DNA of 64,000 nt from Micromonospora coriariae (GTDB taxonomy: Bacteria; Actinomycetota; Actinomycetes; Mycobacteriales; Micromonosporaceae). Shown here piece by piece: positions 16,217-27,273 of the stretch. The stretch spans positions 1,364,001-1,428,000 of the forward strand of contig NZ_LT607412.1 of assembly GCF_900091455.1 (NCBI RefSeq), in the 5' to 3' direction. The notes beneath the pieces are model-generated. The model had not been told where the DNA came from and did no database searches. It worked only from the letters and a program-made list of their open reading frames with translations. Each line of letters begins with the position of its first letter. Within the stretch, counting starts at the first letter, position 1. The position numbers were made by a program, and so were the translations under genes.

Positions 16217-17248
16217 TCAGGCTACGGCGTGGGCGGCGAGCCGGTCGCCGACCTCGGCGGTACGCAGCGCCACGCCCGGGATCCGGCCGGCCAGCTCGGC
16301 GGCGACCGCCGCGTTGACCCGGGCCGCGGCCTCGGCGTGCCCGAGCTGCTCCAGCAGCAGCGCGGCCGAGAGCACAGCGGCGACCGGGTCGGCGACGCCC
16401 TGCCCGGCGATGTCCGGTGCCGAGCCGTGCACCGGCTCGAACATCGAGGGGTACGCCCCCTCGGGGTTGATGCAGCCGCTGGCGGCCAGCCCGATCCCAC
16501 CGGTGACCGCGGCGGCGATGTCGGTGAGGATGTCGCCGAACAGGTTGTCGGTGACCACCACGTCGTAGCGCTGCGGCTGGGTGACCAGGAACATCGCGGC
16601 CGCGTCGACGTGCTGGTACTCGGTCGCGACGTCCGGATGCTCGGCGGCGACCGCGTCGAAGGCGCGCGCCCAGAGCGACCCGGCGTGGGTGAGAACGTTG
16701 GTCTTGTGCACCAGGGTGACCTTGCGCCGCTCCCGGCGGCCGGCCCGGACGAACGCGTCGCGGATGACCCGCTCCACGCCGTGCCGGGTGTTCAGGCTCT
16801 CCTCGGTGGCGACCTCGGCGGGCGTGTCGCGATGCAGCGAGCCGCCGGCTCCCGCGTAGAGCCCCTCGGTGCCCTCACGCACCACCACGAGGTCGACTTC
16901 GCCCGGCTTCACGTTGCCCAGCGGGCCTGCGACCCCGGGCCAGAGCCGGGACGGGCGCAGGTTGACGTACTGGTCGAAGGCGAACCGGAGTTTGAGCAGC
17001 AGCCCCCGCTCCAGCACTCCGGGCGGGACCGTCGGGTCGCCGACCGCGCCGAGCAGGATCGCGTCGTGGCCGGCCAGCTCGGTCAGCACCGAGTCGGGCA
17101 GCACCTCTCCGGTACGGTGCCAGCGGGCCGCACCGAGGTCGTACTCGGTGGCCTGCACGCCGGGCAGCACGGCGTCGAGGACCTTGCGGGCCTGCGCGAC
17201 CACCTCGGGCCCGATGCCGTCCCCGGCCACCACCGCGATCCGCGCCAC
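16217..17248 (-). CDS. leuB: 3-isopropylmalate dehydrogenase
   Basis: A 343-residue NAD-dependent beta-decarboxylating dehydrogenase for leucine synthesis; in a citramalate pathway it can also process the C5 analogue toward isoleucine. [15 protein letters not shown] is the N-terminal strand. [20 protein letters not shown] carries substrate-binding Arg residues. [17 protein letters not shown] carries the metal-binding Asp, and [20 protein letters not shown] is the NAD-binding block. The GTG start at 17248 follows GAAGGAG. Confidence 0.95.
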   Translation of the reverse strand: MARIAVVAGDGIGPEVVAQARKVLDAVLPGVQATEYDLGAARWHRTGEVLPDSVLTELAGHDAILLGAVGDPTVPPGVLERGLLLKLRFAFDQYVNLRPSRLWPGVAGPLGNVKPGEVDLVVVREGTEGLYAGAGGSLHRDTPAEVATEESLNTRHGVERVIRDAFVRAGRRERRKVTLVHKTNVLTHAGSLWARAFDAVAAEHPDVATEYQHVDAAAMFLVTQPQRYDVVVTDNLFGDILTDIAAAVTGGIGLAASGCINPEGAYPSMFEPVHGSAPDIAGQGVADPVAAVLSAALLLEQLGHAEAAARVNAAVAAELAGRIPGVALRTAEVGDRLAAHAVA

Positions 17249-17474
17249 GCCCGCACTCCTTCGTTCGACTGCACCGTCGCCGCAACGGTACGTCTCTGTC
17301 CCGCCTCCCGGTACGCGGCTTCCAAGATGTGGGAAACCGCGATACACAGCACCCTCTCAGGCGGGACTCATGTGGCGGTCATCTCCGCTGCCTACCGTGG
17401 GAGTCAGCGGGTCACGGGGGCCTGCGAACCGGGGTCGTCGACGACGCGATCCCAACTGCGAGGGGGCAGATGCC

Positions 17475-18317
17475 ATGCGCATCGACGAGCAGCCGCGGAC
17501 CCGCTGGCCGGACCTGTCGGCGTTCCGGAACCGCCGGCCGGACCTCCGGCTCGGCAGCCGGCGGCAGCGAATCGATCCGGCGGCCGCCAGCCAGGGCCGG
17601 ATCGCCGTGCAGCACACCGTGCGCACTCCGACGGCCGAGTACACGCTGCTGCTCAACGCCCCGGAATGGCTCGGCCGCCGGGGCGTCGGCGAGGCACTGC
17701 GGGACAGCGTCGCGGAGCTACGCGCCATTGATCTCACCTACGGTCCGAACCGGCCGGAGAGCCTGGTCTCGAGGCTGCGCCGGGGCGAGATCAGCCCCGA
17801 CTCGTACCCCCCGCTGGCCGACCTGGTGGACCGCTGCACGGCGATGCGCGCCGCCACCGACGGGTGGTTCGACGCCTGGTCGGTGCCGGGCGGCTTCGAC
17901 CCGGGCGGCCTGCTCGGCGGCTGGGCGGTGGAGCGCGCGGCCGCACGCCTGCGCGCCGCGGGCATCCACGACTACGCCGTGCTCACCGGCGCCGACCTCG
18001 TGGTCCGCGGCCGCGCGCCGCACGGCGGGCCGTGGCGGGTGGCGGTGCACCACCCGACCGCGCCGGAACGCGCGCCGCTGGTGCTGGAGATGACCGCCGG
18101 CGCCGTCGGCACGTCCGGGGTGACCGGACGACAGGGGCACGTGGTGGACCCGCACACCGGCGAGCCGGCCAACCACCTCGTCGCCGCCACGGTCGTCGGC
18201 CCCGACCTGACGGTGGCCGACGCCTACGCCACAGCGCTCTACGCCGCCGGCCAAACCGGGTTGGCCTGGTTCCGCGGCGGCTCGGACTATCGCGCGCTCT
18301 TCGCCCACCGGCGCTGA
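17475..18317 (+). CDS. FAD:protein FMN transferase-like protein (ApbE family)
   Basis: A 280-residue ApbE-type protein. Characteristic segments are AELRAIDLTYGPNRPESLVS near residue 85, WFDAWSVPGGFDPGGLLGGW (the FDPGGxxKG-like motif, with Gly-Trp replacing the usual Lys-Gly), AVGTSGVTGRQGHVVDPHTG and TVADAYATALY, the last carrying the metal-binding Asp-Ala. ApbE enzymes attach FMN to Thr of proteins such as NqrC or RnfG. There is no lipoprotein signal, so it would be cytoplasmic, and no obvious flavoprotein partner is adjacent. ATG 17475 has GAGGGGGC upstream. Confidence 0.8.
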   Translation: MRIDEQPRTRWPDLSAFRNRRPDLRLGSRRQRIDPAAASQGRIAVQHTVRTPTAEYTLLLNAPEWLGRRGVGEALRDSVAELRAIDLTYGPNRPESLVSRLRRGEISPDSYPPLADLVDRCTAMRAATDGWFDAWSVPGGFDPGGLLGGWAVERAAARLRAAGIHDYAVLTGADLVVRGRAPHGGPWRVAVHHPTAPERAPLVLEMTAGAVGTSGVTGRQGHVVDPHTGEPANHLVAATVVGPDLTVADAYATALYAAGQTGLAWFRGGSDYRALFAHRR

Positions 18318-18615
18318 GCGCGATCGGCCCCCACAGCCTCGGCAACGGCCGTGGGGGCCGGTCAGCGACGAGTGCGCGTGGCTCGCACAATCGAGGGGTG
18401 CGGACCGGTCGGGGCCGGACGTCGACCGCGCCACCCGAAGACGGGCCGACGCCGCGAACTCGGCCAGTGACCGCAGTCGGTACGCTAGCGAATCGACGCA
18501 ACTCGACGCAAGAGTCTCCACAGCGGACCGTCGCGGCCGGGGCTTGGCAGATCAGTGATTGGCCTGCGGCGAGGCAGTTTCGACATGGTGAACGACTGAT
18601 GGCACGCTGTCCGCC

Positions 18616-18972
18616 GTGAGTTTCGATCTGAGCGTGTGGGCCCTGGAGGACGGGGCGACGCCCGAGGACGTGCGGGCCGCGGTCGAGGGTTGCCGGCAGG
18701 GGCGGCACGTGGACCGTTACCCGGACCCTCGAGTGGTGGCCTTCTACCGGGCGATCACCGCCTCGTACCCGGACCGGCACCCCGGCCCGGACAGCCCGTG
18801 GGCGGTGGCGCCACTGCACGCCGCCCACGACCATGTCGAGCTGAACCTGCATCCGACCTGCGCGGACCAGGTGCTGCTGGACATCGAGCGGCTGGCCGGC
18901 GAGCACGGGCTGATGCTGTTCGACCCGCAGGACGGCTCGGTCTACCCGCCCCCGGCCCGGCTGCCCGGCTGA
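18616..18972 (+). CDS. Conserved small protein of unknown function
   Basis: A 118-residue cytoplasmic protein that I cannot assign. It opens SFDLSVWALEDGATPEDVRA and is rich in Asp, Glu and His in the middle (VAPLHAAHDHVELNLHP). It resembles small hypothetical proteins common in actinobacteria that start in the same way. The GTG start is preceded by CACGCT with 7 nt between, again a leaderless arrangement. The 298 bp before it hold no evident gene. Confidence 0.65.
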   Translation: MSFDLSVWALEDGATPEDVRAAVEGCRQGRHVDRYPDPRVVAFYRAITASYPDRHPGPDSPWAVAPLHAAHDHVELNLHPTCADQVLLDIERLAGEHGLMLFDPQDGSVYPPPARLPG

Positions 18973-19014
18973 TCCGGCCCGGGCGGCAGGCAACCCGACC
19001 CCCGGGTACGACAA

Positions 19015-19039
19015 GGGGCCCAGCGGATCGCCGGGCCCC
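19015..19039. terminator. Bidirectional terminator between convergent genes
   Basis: GGGGCCC (19015-19021) and GGGCCCC (19033-19039) pair around a GCG/CGC inner stem. It lies in the 84-bp gap between the small hypothetical gene and serA, which converge. Confidence 0.65.
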
Positions 19040-19056
19040 CCGTGGTGCTGCCGTGA

Positions 19057-20655
19057 CTACTCGTCGCGCAGGTCCGCCGCGCTGGCCGCCGTCGCGCCGA
19101 TCGAGTCGGCCGCCGAGGTGAGCAGGTCCGCGCCGAGCGCCTGGTCGACGGTGAGCGTCATCAGCGTCTCGCCACCCGCCTCGCGCCGGGCCACCTGCAT
19201 CGCGGCGATGTTGATGCCCGACTCGCCGAGCAGGGTGCCGACGGTGCCGACGACGCCGGGCCGGTCGGCGTAGCGCAGGAAGAGCAGGATGCCCTCCGCG
19301 CCGATCTCCACGTCGAAGCCGTCCACCTCGGTCAGCTTCAGGACGTCGCGAGCGCCGGAGTGGGTGACCGTGCCGGAGACGCTGACCGTCCGGCCGTCCG
19401 GTAGCGCGCCACGCACAGTTACCAGGGTGGGCTGCTCGGCGGTCTCGGCCAGGCTGGCCAGGGTGACCTCGACGCCGCGCTCGGCTGCCAGGTGCGGGGC
19501 GTTGACGTAGGTGACCTGCTCCTCGACGACGGAGCTGAACAGGCCCTTGGTGGCGGCGAGCTTGAGCACCGACACGTCGTGGCTGACGATCTCGCCGCGG
19601 ACCTCGACCGTGACGCTGGCGGCGACACCGCCGGCGACCGCGGTGAAGGCACGGCCGAGCTTCTCGGCCAGCGGGAGCAGCGGCCGCACGTCCTCGGCGA
19701 CCACGCCACCGGCCTGCACGTTGACCGCGTCCGGGACGAACTCGCCCTGCAACGCCAGCTTCACGCTCCGGGCCACCGCCAGGCCGGCCTTGTCCTGCGC
19801 CTCGTGCGTGGAGGCACCCAGGTGCGGGGTGGCCACCACGTTGTCGAAGGCGAACAGGGGCGAGGAGGTGCAGGGCTCCTTGCTGTAGACGTCGACGCCG
19901 GCACCGGCGACCCGGCCCTCGGCGATGGCGTTCGCGAGCGCCTGCTCGTCGACCAGACCGCCGCGGGCGGCGTTGACGATGCGCACGCCCGGCTTGACGA
20001 TCGCCAGTTCCTTCTCGCCGATCAGGCCCACCGTCTCGGGGGTCTTCGGGAGGTGGATGGAGATGAAGTCGCTCTCCCGCAGCAGCTCCTCCAGGCCCAC
20101 CAGGCGTACGCCGAGCTGCGCCGCCCGGGCCGGCTGGATGTACGGGTCGTACGCGATCAGCCGGGTGCCGAACGCGGCGATGCGCTGCGCGAAGAGCACC
20201 CCGATGCGGCCGAGCCCGACCACGCCGACGGTCTTGCCCTGCACCTCGACGCCTGTGTACTTCGACCGCTTCCACTCCCCCGCCTTGAGCGCTGCGCTCG
20301 CGCTCGCGGTGTTGCGGGCCACGGCGAGGAGCAGAGCGACGGCCTGCTCCGCGGCGGAGACGATGTTCGAGGTGGGCGCGTTGACGACCATGACGCCCCG
20401 CGCGGTCGCGGCCGGCACCTCGACGTTGTCCAGCCCGACGCCCGCCCGGGCGACCACCTTGAGTCGCGGTGCGGCGGCGATCGCCTCGGCGTCGATCTGG
20501 GTCGCGCTGCGCACGATGACGGCGTCGGCCTCGGAGAGCGCCGAGAGCAGGGCCGGACGGTCGGTGCCGTCGACGTGACGGACGTCGAAGTCGTGGGCGA
20601 GCACCTCGATGGCGGCGGGGGCGAGTTCTTCGGCGATCAGTACGACAGGATTCAT
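19057..20655 (-). CDS. serA: D-3-phosphoglycerate dehydrogenase
   Basis: A 532-residue type I PGDH, the first enzyme of serine synthesis. The order is: substrate domain; Rossmann domain with TVGVVGLGRIGVLFAQRI near residue 145; catalytic Arg in NAARGGLVDEQAL; Glu nearby; His in VVATPHLGASTHEAQ. An intervening ASB domain spans about 320-450, and a C-terminal ACT domain begins at GILLFLRYADRPGVVGTVG. The two extra domains give the long form seen in mycobacteria, which is feedback-inhibited by serine. ATG 20655 is the natural first codon (MNPVVLIAEELAP). It lies downstream of ilvC on the same strand but is separated by 400 bp and terminators, so it is probably transcribed separately. Confidence 0.96.
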   Translation of the reverse strand: MNPVVLIAEELAPAAIEVLAHDFDVRHVDGTDRPALLSALSEADAVIVRSATQIDAEAIAAAPRLKVVARAGVGLDNVEVPAATARGVMVVNAPTSNIVSAAEQAVALLLAVARNTASASAALKAGEWKRSKYTGVEVQGKTVGVVGLGRIGVLFAQRIAAFGTRLIAYDPYIQPARAAQLGVRLVGLEELLRESDFISIHLPKTPETVGLIGEKELAIVKPGVRIVNAARGGLVDEQALANAIAEGRVAGAGVDVYSKEPCTSSPLFAFDNVVATPHLGASTHEAQDKAGLAVARSVKLALQGEFVPDAVNVQAGGVVAEDVRPLLPLAEKLGRAFTAVAGGVAASVTVEVRGEIVSHDVSVLKLAATKGLFSSVVEEQVTYVNAPHLAAERGVEVTLASLAETAEQPTLVTVRGALPDGRTVSVSGTVTHSGARDVLKLTEVDGFDVEIGAEGILLFLRYADRPGVVGTVGTLLGESGINIAAMQVARREAGGETLMTLTVDQALGADLLTSAADSIGATAASAADLRDE

Positions 20656-21055
20656 CGGTCCTCGTAGAGGTCGTGTTTACGATCGGCGCGGGCGGCAAGG
20701 CGCCGCACTGCGCCCTGCGCTGATCCGTACCGTGGCCGTCAGGTGCGGGCTGCGCACCTACCCGCGATCGTAGGGGCCCCGCTGGTCGGCATGTTCCGGT
20801 CTTCGGGGTGAGGGCCCTCACACGCCGGGTCGGACGCCGGACATCGCCCGTTCACCCGACCGTCACTGTTGCTCCGGCCCGCCTCCACACGTCGTCCGAC
20901 GCTGGCCGAGGCGTTGGTCACCCGGTCTCAGCAGGTGAGCGGCCGGGCTGCACGACCCGGCCGTGGACGTGGACGTGGGCGTCCAACATCGGGTGACGAA
21001 ACGCGCGAGGACCGCCCGGCCGTGTCTGGACGGCCGGACGGTCCCCGCGGCGACG
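20656..21055. other. Intergenic region between ilvC and serA
   Basis: These 400 bp hold no credible gene. Near the ilvC end there is a strong hairpin (21009-21044) and a second inverted repeat GGCCGGG / CCCGGCC at 20941-20962. The part closer to serA must carry its promoter, but I see no convincing -35/-10 pair and no known riboswitch. Confidence 0.55.
21009..21044 (-). terminator. Terminator of ilvBNC
   Basis: GGACCG-C-CCGGCCG pairs with CGGCCGG-A-CGGTCC around an 8-nt loop, about 12 bp beyond the ilvC stop. It lacks a long T tract, as is usual in such genomes. Confidence 0.7.
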
Positions 21056-22641
<1,586 letters not shown>

Positions 22642-22722
22642 GCCGCGACCTCGCTCCGCTCGGTCGTGCCCTGACCATGCGCAAGGCTGAGCTTGCTGAT
22701 TCGTTCGCTGTGCTCACTCATG

Positions 22723-24606
22723 TCAGATGTCATCCTCGTCGAAGGCCGGGCGGACGCCCCGGGCGAACATGATCTCGTCGTTGCTGGTGCCGGCGGCGAC
22801 CATCGGCCAGACCATGGCGTCCTTGCCGACCACGAAGTCGATCACCACGGGGGCGTCGTTGATCTCCATGGCGGCGGCGATGGTCTTGTCCACGTCATCG
22901 GCGTTCTCGCAGCGCAGCCCGACGCAGCCCAACGCCTCGGCGAGCTTCAGGAAGTCGGGGATGCGGTGCTTGTGGGTGCCGAGGTCGGTGTTGGAGTAGC
23001 GCTCGTTGTAGAACAGCGTCTGCCACTGCCGGACCATGCCGAGGTTGCCGTTGTTGATCACGGCGATCTTGACCGGGATGCCCTCCAGCGCGCAGGTGGC
23101 CAGCTCCTGGTTGGTCATCTGGAAGCAGCCGTCGCCGTCCACCGCCCAGACCACCGTGTCCGGCTTGCCGACCTTGGCGCCCATCGCCGCCGGCACGGCG
23201 TAGCCCATCGTCCCGAGCCCGCCGGAATTCAACCAGGTGTGCGGCTTCTCGTAGGAGATGAACTGCGAGGCCCACATCTGGTGCTGGCCCACCCCGGCCA
23301 CGTAGATCGCGTCCGGGCCGACGATCTCGCCCAGCCGCTTGATCACGTACTGCGGGGAGAGCGTGCCGTCGGCCGGCTCGTCGTAGCCCAGCGGGTAACG
23401 GTTGCGCAGATCGTCGAGCTGGGTCCACCAGTCGCCCAGGTCGCTGTCGTGCCCGGCCGCCCGCTCGACGGTCACCGCCGCGATCAGCTCGTCGATGACG
23501 TGCCGGGCGTCGCCGACGATAGGCACGTCCGCGTGCCGGTTCTTGCCGATCTCCGCGGGGTCGATGTCGGCGTGCACAACCGTCGCGTCCGGGGCGAACG
23601 AGTCCAGCTTGCCGGTGACCCGGTCGTCGAACCGCGCACCCAGCGCGACGATCAGATCCGCCTTCTGCAGGCCGTAGACCGCGGCGACGGTGCCGTGCAT
23701 GCCGGGCATCCCCAGGTGCTGCGGGTGCGAGTCGGGGAACGCGCCGAGCGCCATCAGCGTGGTGACCACCGGGATGCCGGTCAGCTCCGCCAGCCGGCGC
23801 AGCCCGTCGGTGGCACCGGCCTTGAGCACCCCACCACCCACGTAGAGCACCGGTCGGCGGGCGCCGGCCATCAACCGGGCCGCCTCCCGGATCTGCTTGC
23901 CGTGCGGGTGCAGGGTCGGCCGGTAGCCGGGCAGCCCGAGGGTGGGCGGCCAGGCGAAGGTCGTCGGCGCCTGGAGCACGTCCTTGGGGATGTCGACCAG
24001 CACCGGGCCGGGCCGGCCCGTGCTGGCCAGGTGGAACGCCTCGGCCAGCACCTGCGGGATCTCCTCGGGGTTCTGCACGAGGAAGTTGTGCTTGGTGATC
24101 GGCAGGGTGATGCCCTGGATGTCCGCCTCCTGGAAGGCGTCGGTGCCGATCGACGGGCGGGCCACCTGGCCGGTGATCGCCACCATCGCCACCGAGTCCA
24201 TGTAGGCGTCGGCGATCGGGGTGACCAGGTTGGTCGCGCCCGGGCCGGAGGTGGCGATACAGACACCCACCTTGCCGGTGGCCTGCGCGTAGCCGGTCGC
24301 GGCATGACCGGCGCCCTGCTCGTGGCGGACCAGGATGTGCCGGACGGTGGAGTCGTAGAGCGGGTCGTACGCCGGCAGGATCGCACCGCCCGGGATGCCG
24401 AAGACGACGTCGACGCCGAGCGCCTCCAGGGACCGCACGAGCGAGCCGGCGCCGGAGACCTGCGCCGGAGCGGGTGTCCGTACCGCCGGGACGGCCGGGG
24501 TGGCCGCGGTGCGCGCGGCGGTGGAGTCGACGTCGCCGGCCGGCTCGGCGCCCGCGCGGGCGCGCCGGGCGGTGTGGGCGAGGGTCTCTGGCGTGGGTCT
24601 CGTCAT
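22723..24606 (-). CDS. ilvB: Acetolactate synthase large (catalytic) subunit
   Basis: A 627-residue TPP enzyme that makes acetolactate from pyruvate and acetohydroxybutyrate from 2-oxobutyrate. [15 protein letters not shown] leads to the catalytic Glu in [17 protein letters not shown]. The FAD-linked middle domain and the C-terminal TPP motif [15 protein letters not shown] with [12 protein letters not shown] are all present. The N-terminus carries an extra Ala/Thr/Pro-rich stretch of about 50 residues before the domain. ATG 24606 is the first suitable start after the attenuator. Transcription starts from a leaderless promoter at 24817-24786 and passes a leader peptide and terminator. Confidence 0.96.
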   Translation of the reverse strand: MTRPTPETLAHTARRARAGAEPAGDVDSTAARTAATPAVPAVRTPAPAQVSGAGSLVRSLEALGVDVVFGIPGGAILPAYDPLYDSTVRHILVRHEQGAGHAATGYAQATGKVGVCIATSGPGATNLVTPIADAYMDSVAMVAITGQVARPSIGTDAFQEADIQGITLPITKHNFLVQNPEEIPQVLAEAFHLASTGRPGPVLVDIPKDVLQAPTTFAWPPTLGLPGYRPTLHPHGKQIREAARLMAGARRPVLYVGGGVLKAGATDGLRRLAELTGIPVVTTLMALGAFPDSHPQHLGMPGMHGTVAAVYGLQKADLIVALGARFDDRVTGKLDSFAPDATVVHADIDPAEIGKNRHADVPIVGDARHVIDELIAAVTVERAAGHDSDLGDWWTQLDDLRNRYPLGYDEPADGTLSPQYVIKRLGEIVGPDAIYVAGVGQHQMWASQFISYEKPHTWLNSGGLGTMGYAVPAAMGAKVGKPDTVVWAVDGDGCFQMTNQELATCALEGIPVKIAVINNGNLGMVRQWQTLFYNERYSNTDLGTHKHRIPDFLKLAEALGCVGLRCENADDVDKTIAAAMEINDAPVVIDFVVGKDAMVWPMVAAGTSNDEIMFARGVRPAFDEDDI

Positions 24607-24690
24607 GGCGGTTCTGGCCTTCGGCTGGAATGGCTGGGGCTTGTCAAGCGAAGCGACGCGGGCGGGGCCCGCCCCGACAGGTTCCGATGG

Positions 24691-24725
24691 CAATAAAAAC
24701 GGCCCTCGTGCAGATGCACGGGGCC
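24691..24725 (-). terminator. ilvB attenuator terminator
   Basis: On the minus strand GGCCCCGTGC, loop ATCT and GCACGAGGGCC form a hairpin with one bulge (24725-24701), followed by GTTTTTATT. It lies 94 nt before the ilvB start, after the leader peptide. Confidence 0.85.
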
Positions 24726-24726
24726 A

Positions 24727-24753
24727 GCGCACTCTCGATGAGGGAGAGTGCGC
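24727..24753 (-). promoter_or_regulatory. Pause hairpin of the ilvB attenuator
   Basis: A perfect 10-bp stem, GCGCACTCTC and GAGAGTGCGC, with a 7-nt loop. It begins at the base after the leader peptide stop codon, so a ribosome on the last leader codons would cover its 5' arm. I do not see a clear antiterminator pairing by eye. Confidence 0.7.
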
Positions 24754-24786
24754 TCAGGTAAGTACTCGCGACCGGTACGACGACAT
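24754..24786 (-). CDS. ilvB leader peptide (valine/leucine attenuation)
   Basis: A 10-codon frame reading MSSYRSRVLT and ending TGA. It contains GTA CTT, uncommon Val and Leu codons in this genome, just before the stop. The ATG lies exactly 7 nt after the -10 box CAGGCT, itself 17 bp after TTGACT, so the transcript probably begins at the A of the ATG. An in-frame GTG at 24810 would add 8 residues but lies inside the promoter. The length is the same as the cimA leader. Confidence 0.75.
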   Translation of the reverse strand: MSSYRSRVLT

Positions 24787-24822
24787 GTGGCTAAGCCTGA
24801 CGCATCTCACGCGATGAGTCAA
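24787..24822 (-). promoter_or_regulatory. ilvBNC promoter
   Basis: TTGACT (24822-24817), a 17-bp spacer, CAGGCT (24799-24794), then 7 nt to the leader ATG. It overlaps the last codons and stop of the upstream GGDEF-EAL gene, so that gene and ilvB share this stretch. Confidence 0.7.
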
Positions 24823-27163
24823 CTGATCCCACATGTTGGTTAACGGAGCGCGGCGAGTCGGGCGGCGACGCGCCCTCGGCAACCGGAATGACCTGCCCGG
24901 ACCCCCCGGAGACCCGGCGTGGCGTGGGCACCGGGGTGGGCCGCGCACCCGGCGAGGTGGCCGCCTCCAGCATCGCCTCCAGGTGCTCGGCGGGCACGCC
25001 CCAGCCGAAGAGCGCGCCCTGACCGAACCGGCAGCCGGCGGCCACCACCGCGGCCAACTCGGTGGGGCTGGTCACCCCCTCGGCGATCACCTCCAGCCCC
25101 AGCTGGTGACCCAGTCGCATGACGATGTCGACCATCGGCGCGAACGCCGGACCGTCCGCGCCGACCGGGCGGACCGGCTCGTGCTCGGCGACCAGACTGT
25201 GGTCGATCTTCAGGATGTCGATCGGCAGCCGGCGCAGCTGCCCCAGCGAGGAGTAGCCGGCGCCGAAGTCGTCCAGCGCGATCCGGACACCGGTCAGCCG
25301 CAACGCGGTCAGCCGCCGGATCAGCTCGTCCAGGTCGGTGGCGACCGCGTGCTCGGTGACCTCCAGCACCAGCCGCTGCGGCGGCACGTGGTGGGCGCGC
25401 AGCGCCTCGGCGACCTGGACCACGTACTCCGGGGCGTGCAGCTCACGCCGAGAGACGTTCACCGAGACCCAGACGTCGTGCCCGTCGGCCAGCCAGCGGG
25501 AGAGCTGGTAGCAGGCCTGGTGCAGCACCCAGGCGCCGAGGGTGGCGATCATGCCGCACTCCTCGGCCAGCGGGATGAACTCGTCCGGGCGGACGTTACC
25601 CAGCTGGGGATGGTGCCAGCGGAGCAGCGCCTCGGCGCCGACCGGCCGCACCGACGGCAGCGAGGCCACCGGCTGGAAGGCCAGCCGCAGCTCGTCGCGC
25701 TCGATGGCGCCGCGCAACTCGTGCTCCAGCGTGGTGCGCCGACGCAGCAGCTGGTCGTACGTGGCGTCGTAGCGCTCGATCCGGTTCTTGCCGCGCTGCT
25801 TGGCGTAGCGCAGCGCCAGGTCGGCATGGCGCAGCAGCAACTCCACGTCCGGCTCGCCGGCCCACCCGGCCACCCCGATGCTCACCGAGAGGAAGACGGG
25901 CCCTTCGGGCTGGTCGTACGGCCTGTTGAGCACCCCGAGCAGCCGCTCGGCGACCCGATCGGCGTCGGCCGGCCGGCCCCCCATGAGCACTGCGAACTCG
26001 TCACCGCCGAGCCGGGCCGCCACGTCGCCGGGGCGCAGGTTGCCGCGCAGCCGCCGGCCCACCTCGGCCAGCACGGCGTCGCCCACGTCGTGGCCGCGCA
26101 TGTCGTTGACGTTCTTGAAGCCGTCCAGGTCCAGACCGAGCAGCACGCACGGGGTGCCCGCCGCCGCGCTGTCGTGCAGCGCACGCAGCAGCCCGCGCCG
26201 GTTGGCCAGCGCGGTCAGCGGGTCGGTGTGCGCCAGCTCGCGGAAGTGCGCCTCCCGCTCGGCCAGCCGGCCGGCGTAGTTGCGGACGTCATTGAGGGTG
26301 AGGTACTGCCGGGCCACCAGGGCGAAGCCCTCCACGCTGCCGGCGACGATGCCCGCCGCGGTGAACCGGCCGTCCTGCAGGAGGTGGTACATCGCCGAGG
26401 CGGCCATCGCCAGCATCGGGGCGATCGCGTACTCGCCGTCGCGACCGATCAGGTCCAGGTCGACCTGACCCGGCCGGTCGGCGCGAAGCACCGCGAGCGC
26501 GACGGTCAGCAGACCGGCGGCGAGCACCGCCGCGCCGGTCAGGGCCATGCTCGGCCCGGCCTGGCAGAGCCCGGCGGCGAGACCCAACCCGCCGCAGGCC
26601 ACCGCGCTGATGCCCGCGCCGAGTGCGGCGAGCCGGCGACGCGGGGCGGCAGCCCGGAAGACGACGATCACGCAGAGCCCGGCGCCGAGCGCGGCGCTCA
26701 CCGTGGCCAGCAGGATCGCCGGGCAGGCCATCGGGGTGGCGGCGCCGAGCAGCCGGGTGGGCTCGGAGAAGAGCACCCAGCCGACGAACCACAGCGCCGC
26801 GGCCATGATCAACCCGTCCAGGGCGAGCCGGGCGGTCCCCGCCGCGGTGGCCGCCAGCCCGGGCAGCCGGAGCAGGCCGGCGGCGAAGGCCAGCGCGCTC
26901 ACCGCCGTGCCGATCGCCACCACAGTGGCCCAGCCGGTGCGCTGTCCCTGCTCGTGCGCCCAGTGCTCGCCGGTGACGAGCACTGTCGCCACCCCGGCCA
27001 GGAGGCTGAGCAGGGCGGTGCCGGCGGCAACCGCGAGCAGCACGTGCGCCGGGCGGCGGGGCCCGGTGCGCCGCCGGGCGATCACGGTCAGCAGTGCGGC
27101 GGCGGCAATGGCGACGAGCCCGCTCAGCGCCGCCACCGCGACCATGCCCGGGGGGAAGTGCAC
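24791..27163 (-). CDS. Membrane-bound bifunctional GGDEF-EAL protein (c-di-GMP turnover), first of three
   Basis: A 790-residue protein. Residues 1-260 hold about eight membrane segments forming a sensor of unknown ligand. The GGDEF domain (about 300-450) has an intact signature in [16 protein letters not shown], and RPGD five residues before it fits the inhibitory I-site RxxD. The EAL domain (about 475-735) has [33 protein letters not shown] and [19 protein letters not shown], then ILKIDHSLV and [14 protein letters not shown]. The usual EGVE is EGVT here. Both activities are plausible. It is divergent from ilvD, with its 3' end carrying the ilvB promoter. Confidence 0.88.
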   Translation of the reverse strand: MHFPPGMVAVAALSGLVAIAAAALLTVIARRRTGPRRPAHVLLAVAAGTALLSLLAGVATVLVTGEHWAHEQGQRTGWATVVAIGTAVSALAFAAGLLRLPGLAATAAGTARLALDGLIMAAALWFVGWVLFSEPTRLLGAATPMACPAILLATVSAALGAGLCVIVVFRAAAPRRRLAALGAGISAVACGGLGLAAGLCQAGPSMALTGAAVLAAGLLTVALAVLRADRPGQVDLDLIGRDGEYAIAPMLAMAASAMYHLLQDGRFTAAGIVAGSVEGFALVARQYLTLNDVRNYAGRLAEREAHFRELAHTDPLTALANRRGLLRALHDSAAAGTPCVLLGLDLDGFKNVNDMRGHDVGDAVLAEVGRRLRGNLRPGDVAARLGGDEFAVLMGGRPADADRVAERLLGVLNRPYDQPEGPVFLSVSIGVAGWAGEPDVELLLRHADLALRYAKQRGKNRIERYDATYDQLLRRRTTLEHELRGAIERDELRLAFQPVASLPSVRPVGAEALLRWHHPQLGNVRPDEFIPLAEECGMIATLGAWVLHQACYQLSRWLADGHDVWVSVNVSRRELHAPEYVVQVAEALRAHHVPPQRLVLEVTEHAVATDLDELIRRLTALRLTGVRIALDDFGAGYSSLGQLRRLPIDILKIDHSLVAEHEPVRPVGADGPAFAPMVDIVMRLGHQLGLEVIAEGVTSPTELAAVVAAGCRFGQGALFGWGVPAEHLEAMLEAATSPGARPTPVPTPRRVSGGSGQVIPVAEGASPPDSPRSVNQHVGSVDSSREMRQA

Positions 27164-27273
27164 GCACTCAAGAGTGCCGGATGCGCGCTCGTCGTGGGGA
27201 CCGGGTGTGCATCTGTTGGGACACGGCGCCCGCTCCGGACGGCCGGAGCCCCGGCGGTGTCATGCTGGTACGC

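Noticed and set aside
20656..21055. A riboswitch or small RNA upstream of serA
   Set aside because: Only hairpins fitting terminators were seen; no known conserved riboswitch core was recognised.
24754..24810. A longer ilvB leader peptide from the GTG at 24810
   Set aside because: That GTG lies within the spacer of the predicted promoter, so it would not be in the transcript.
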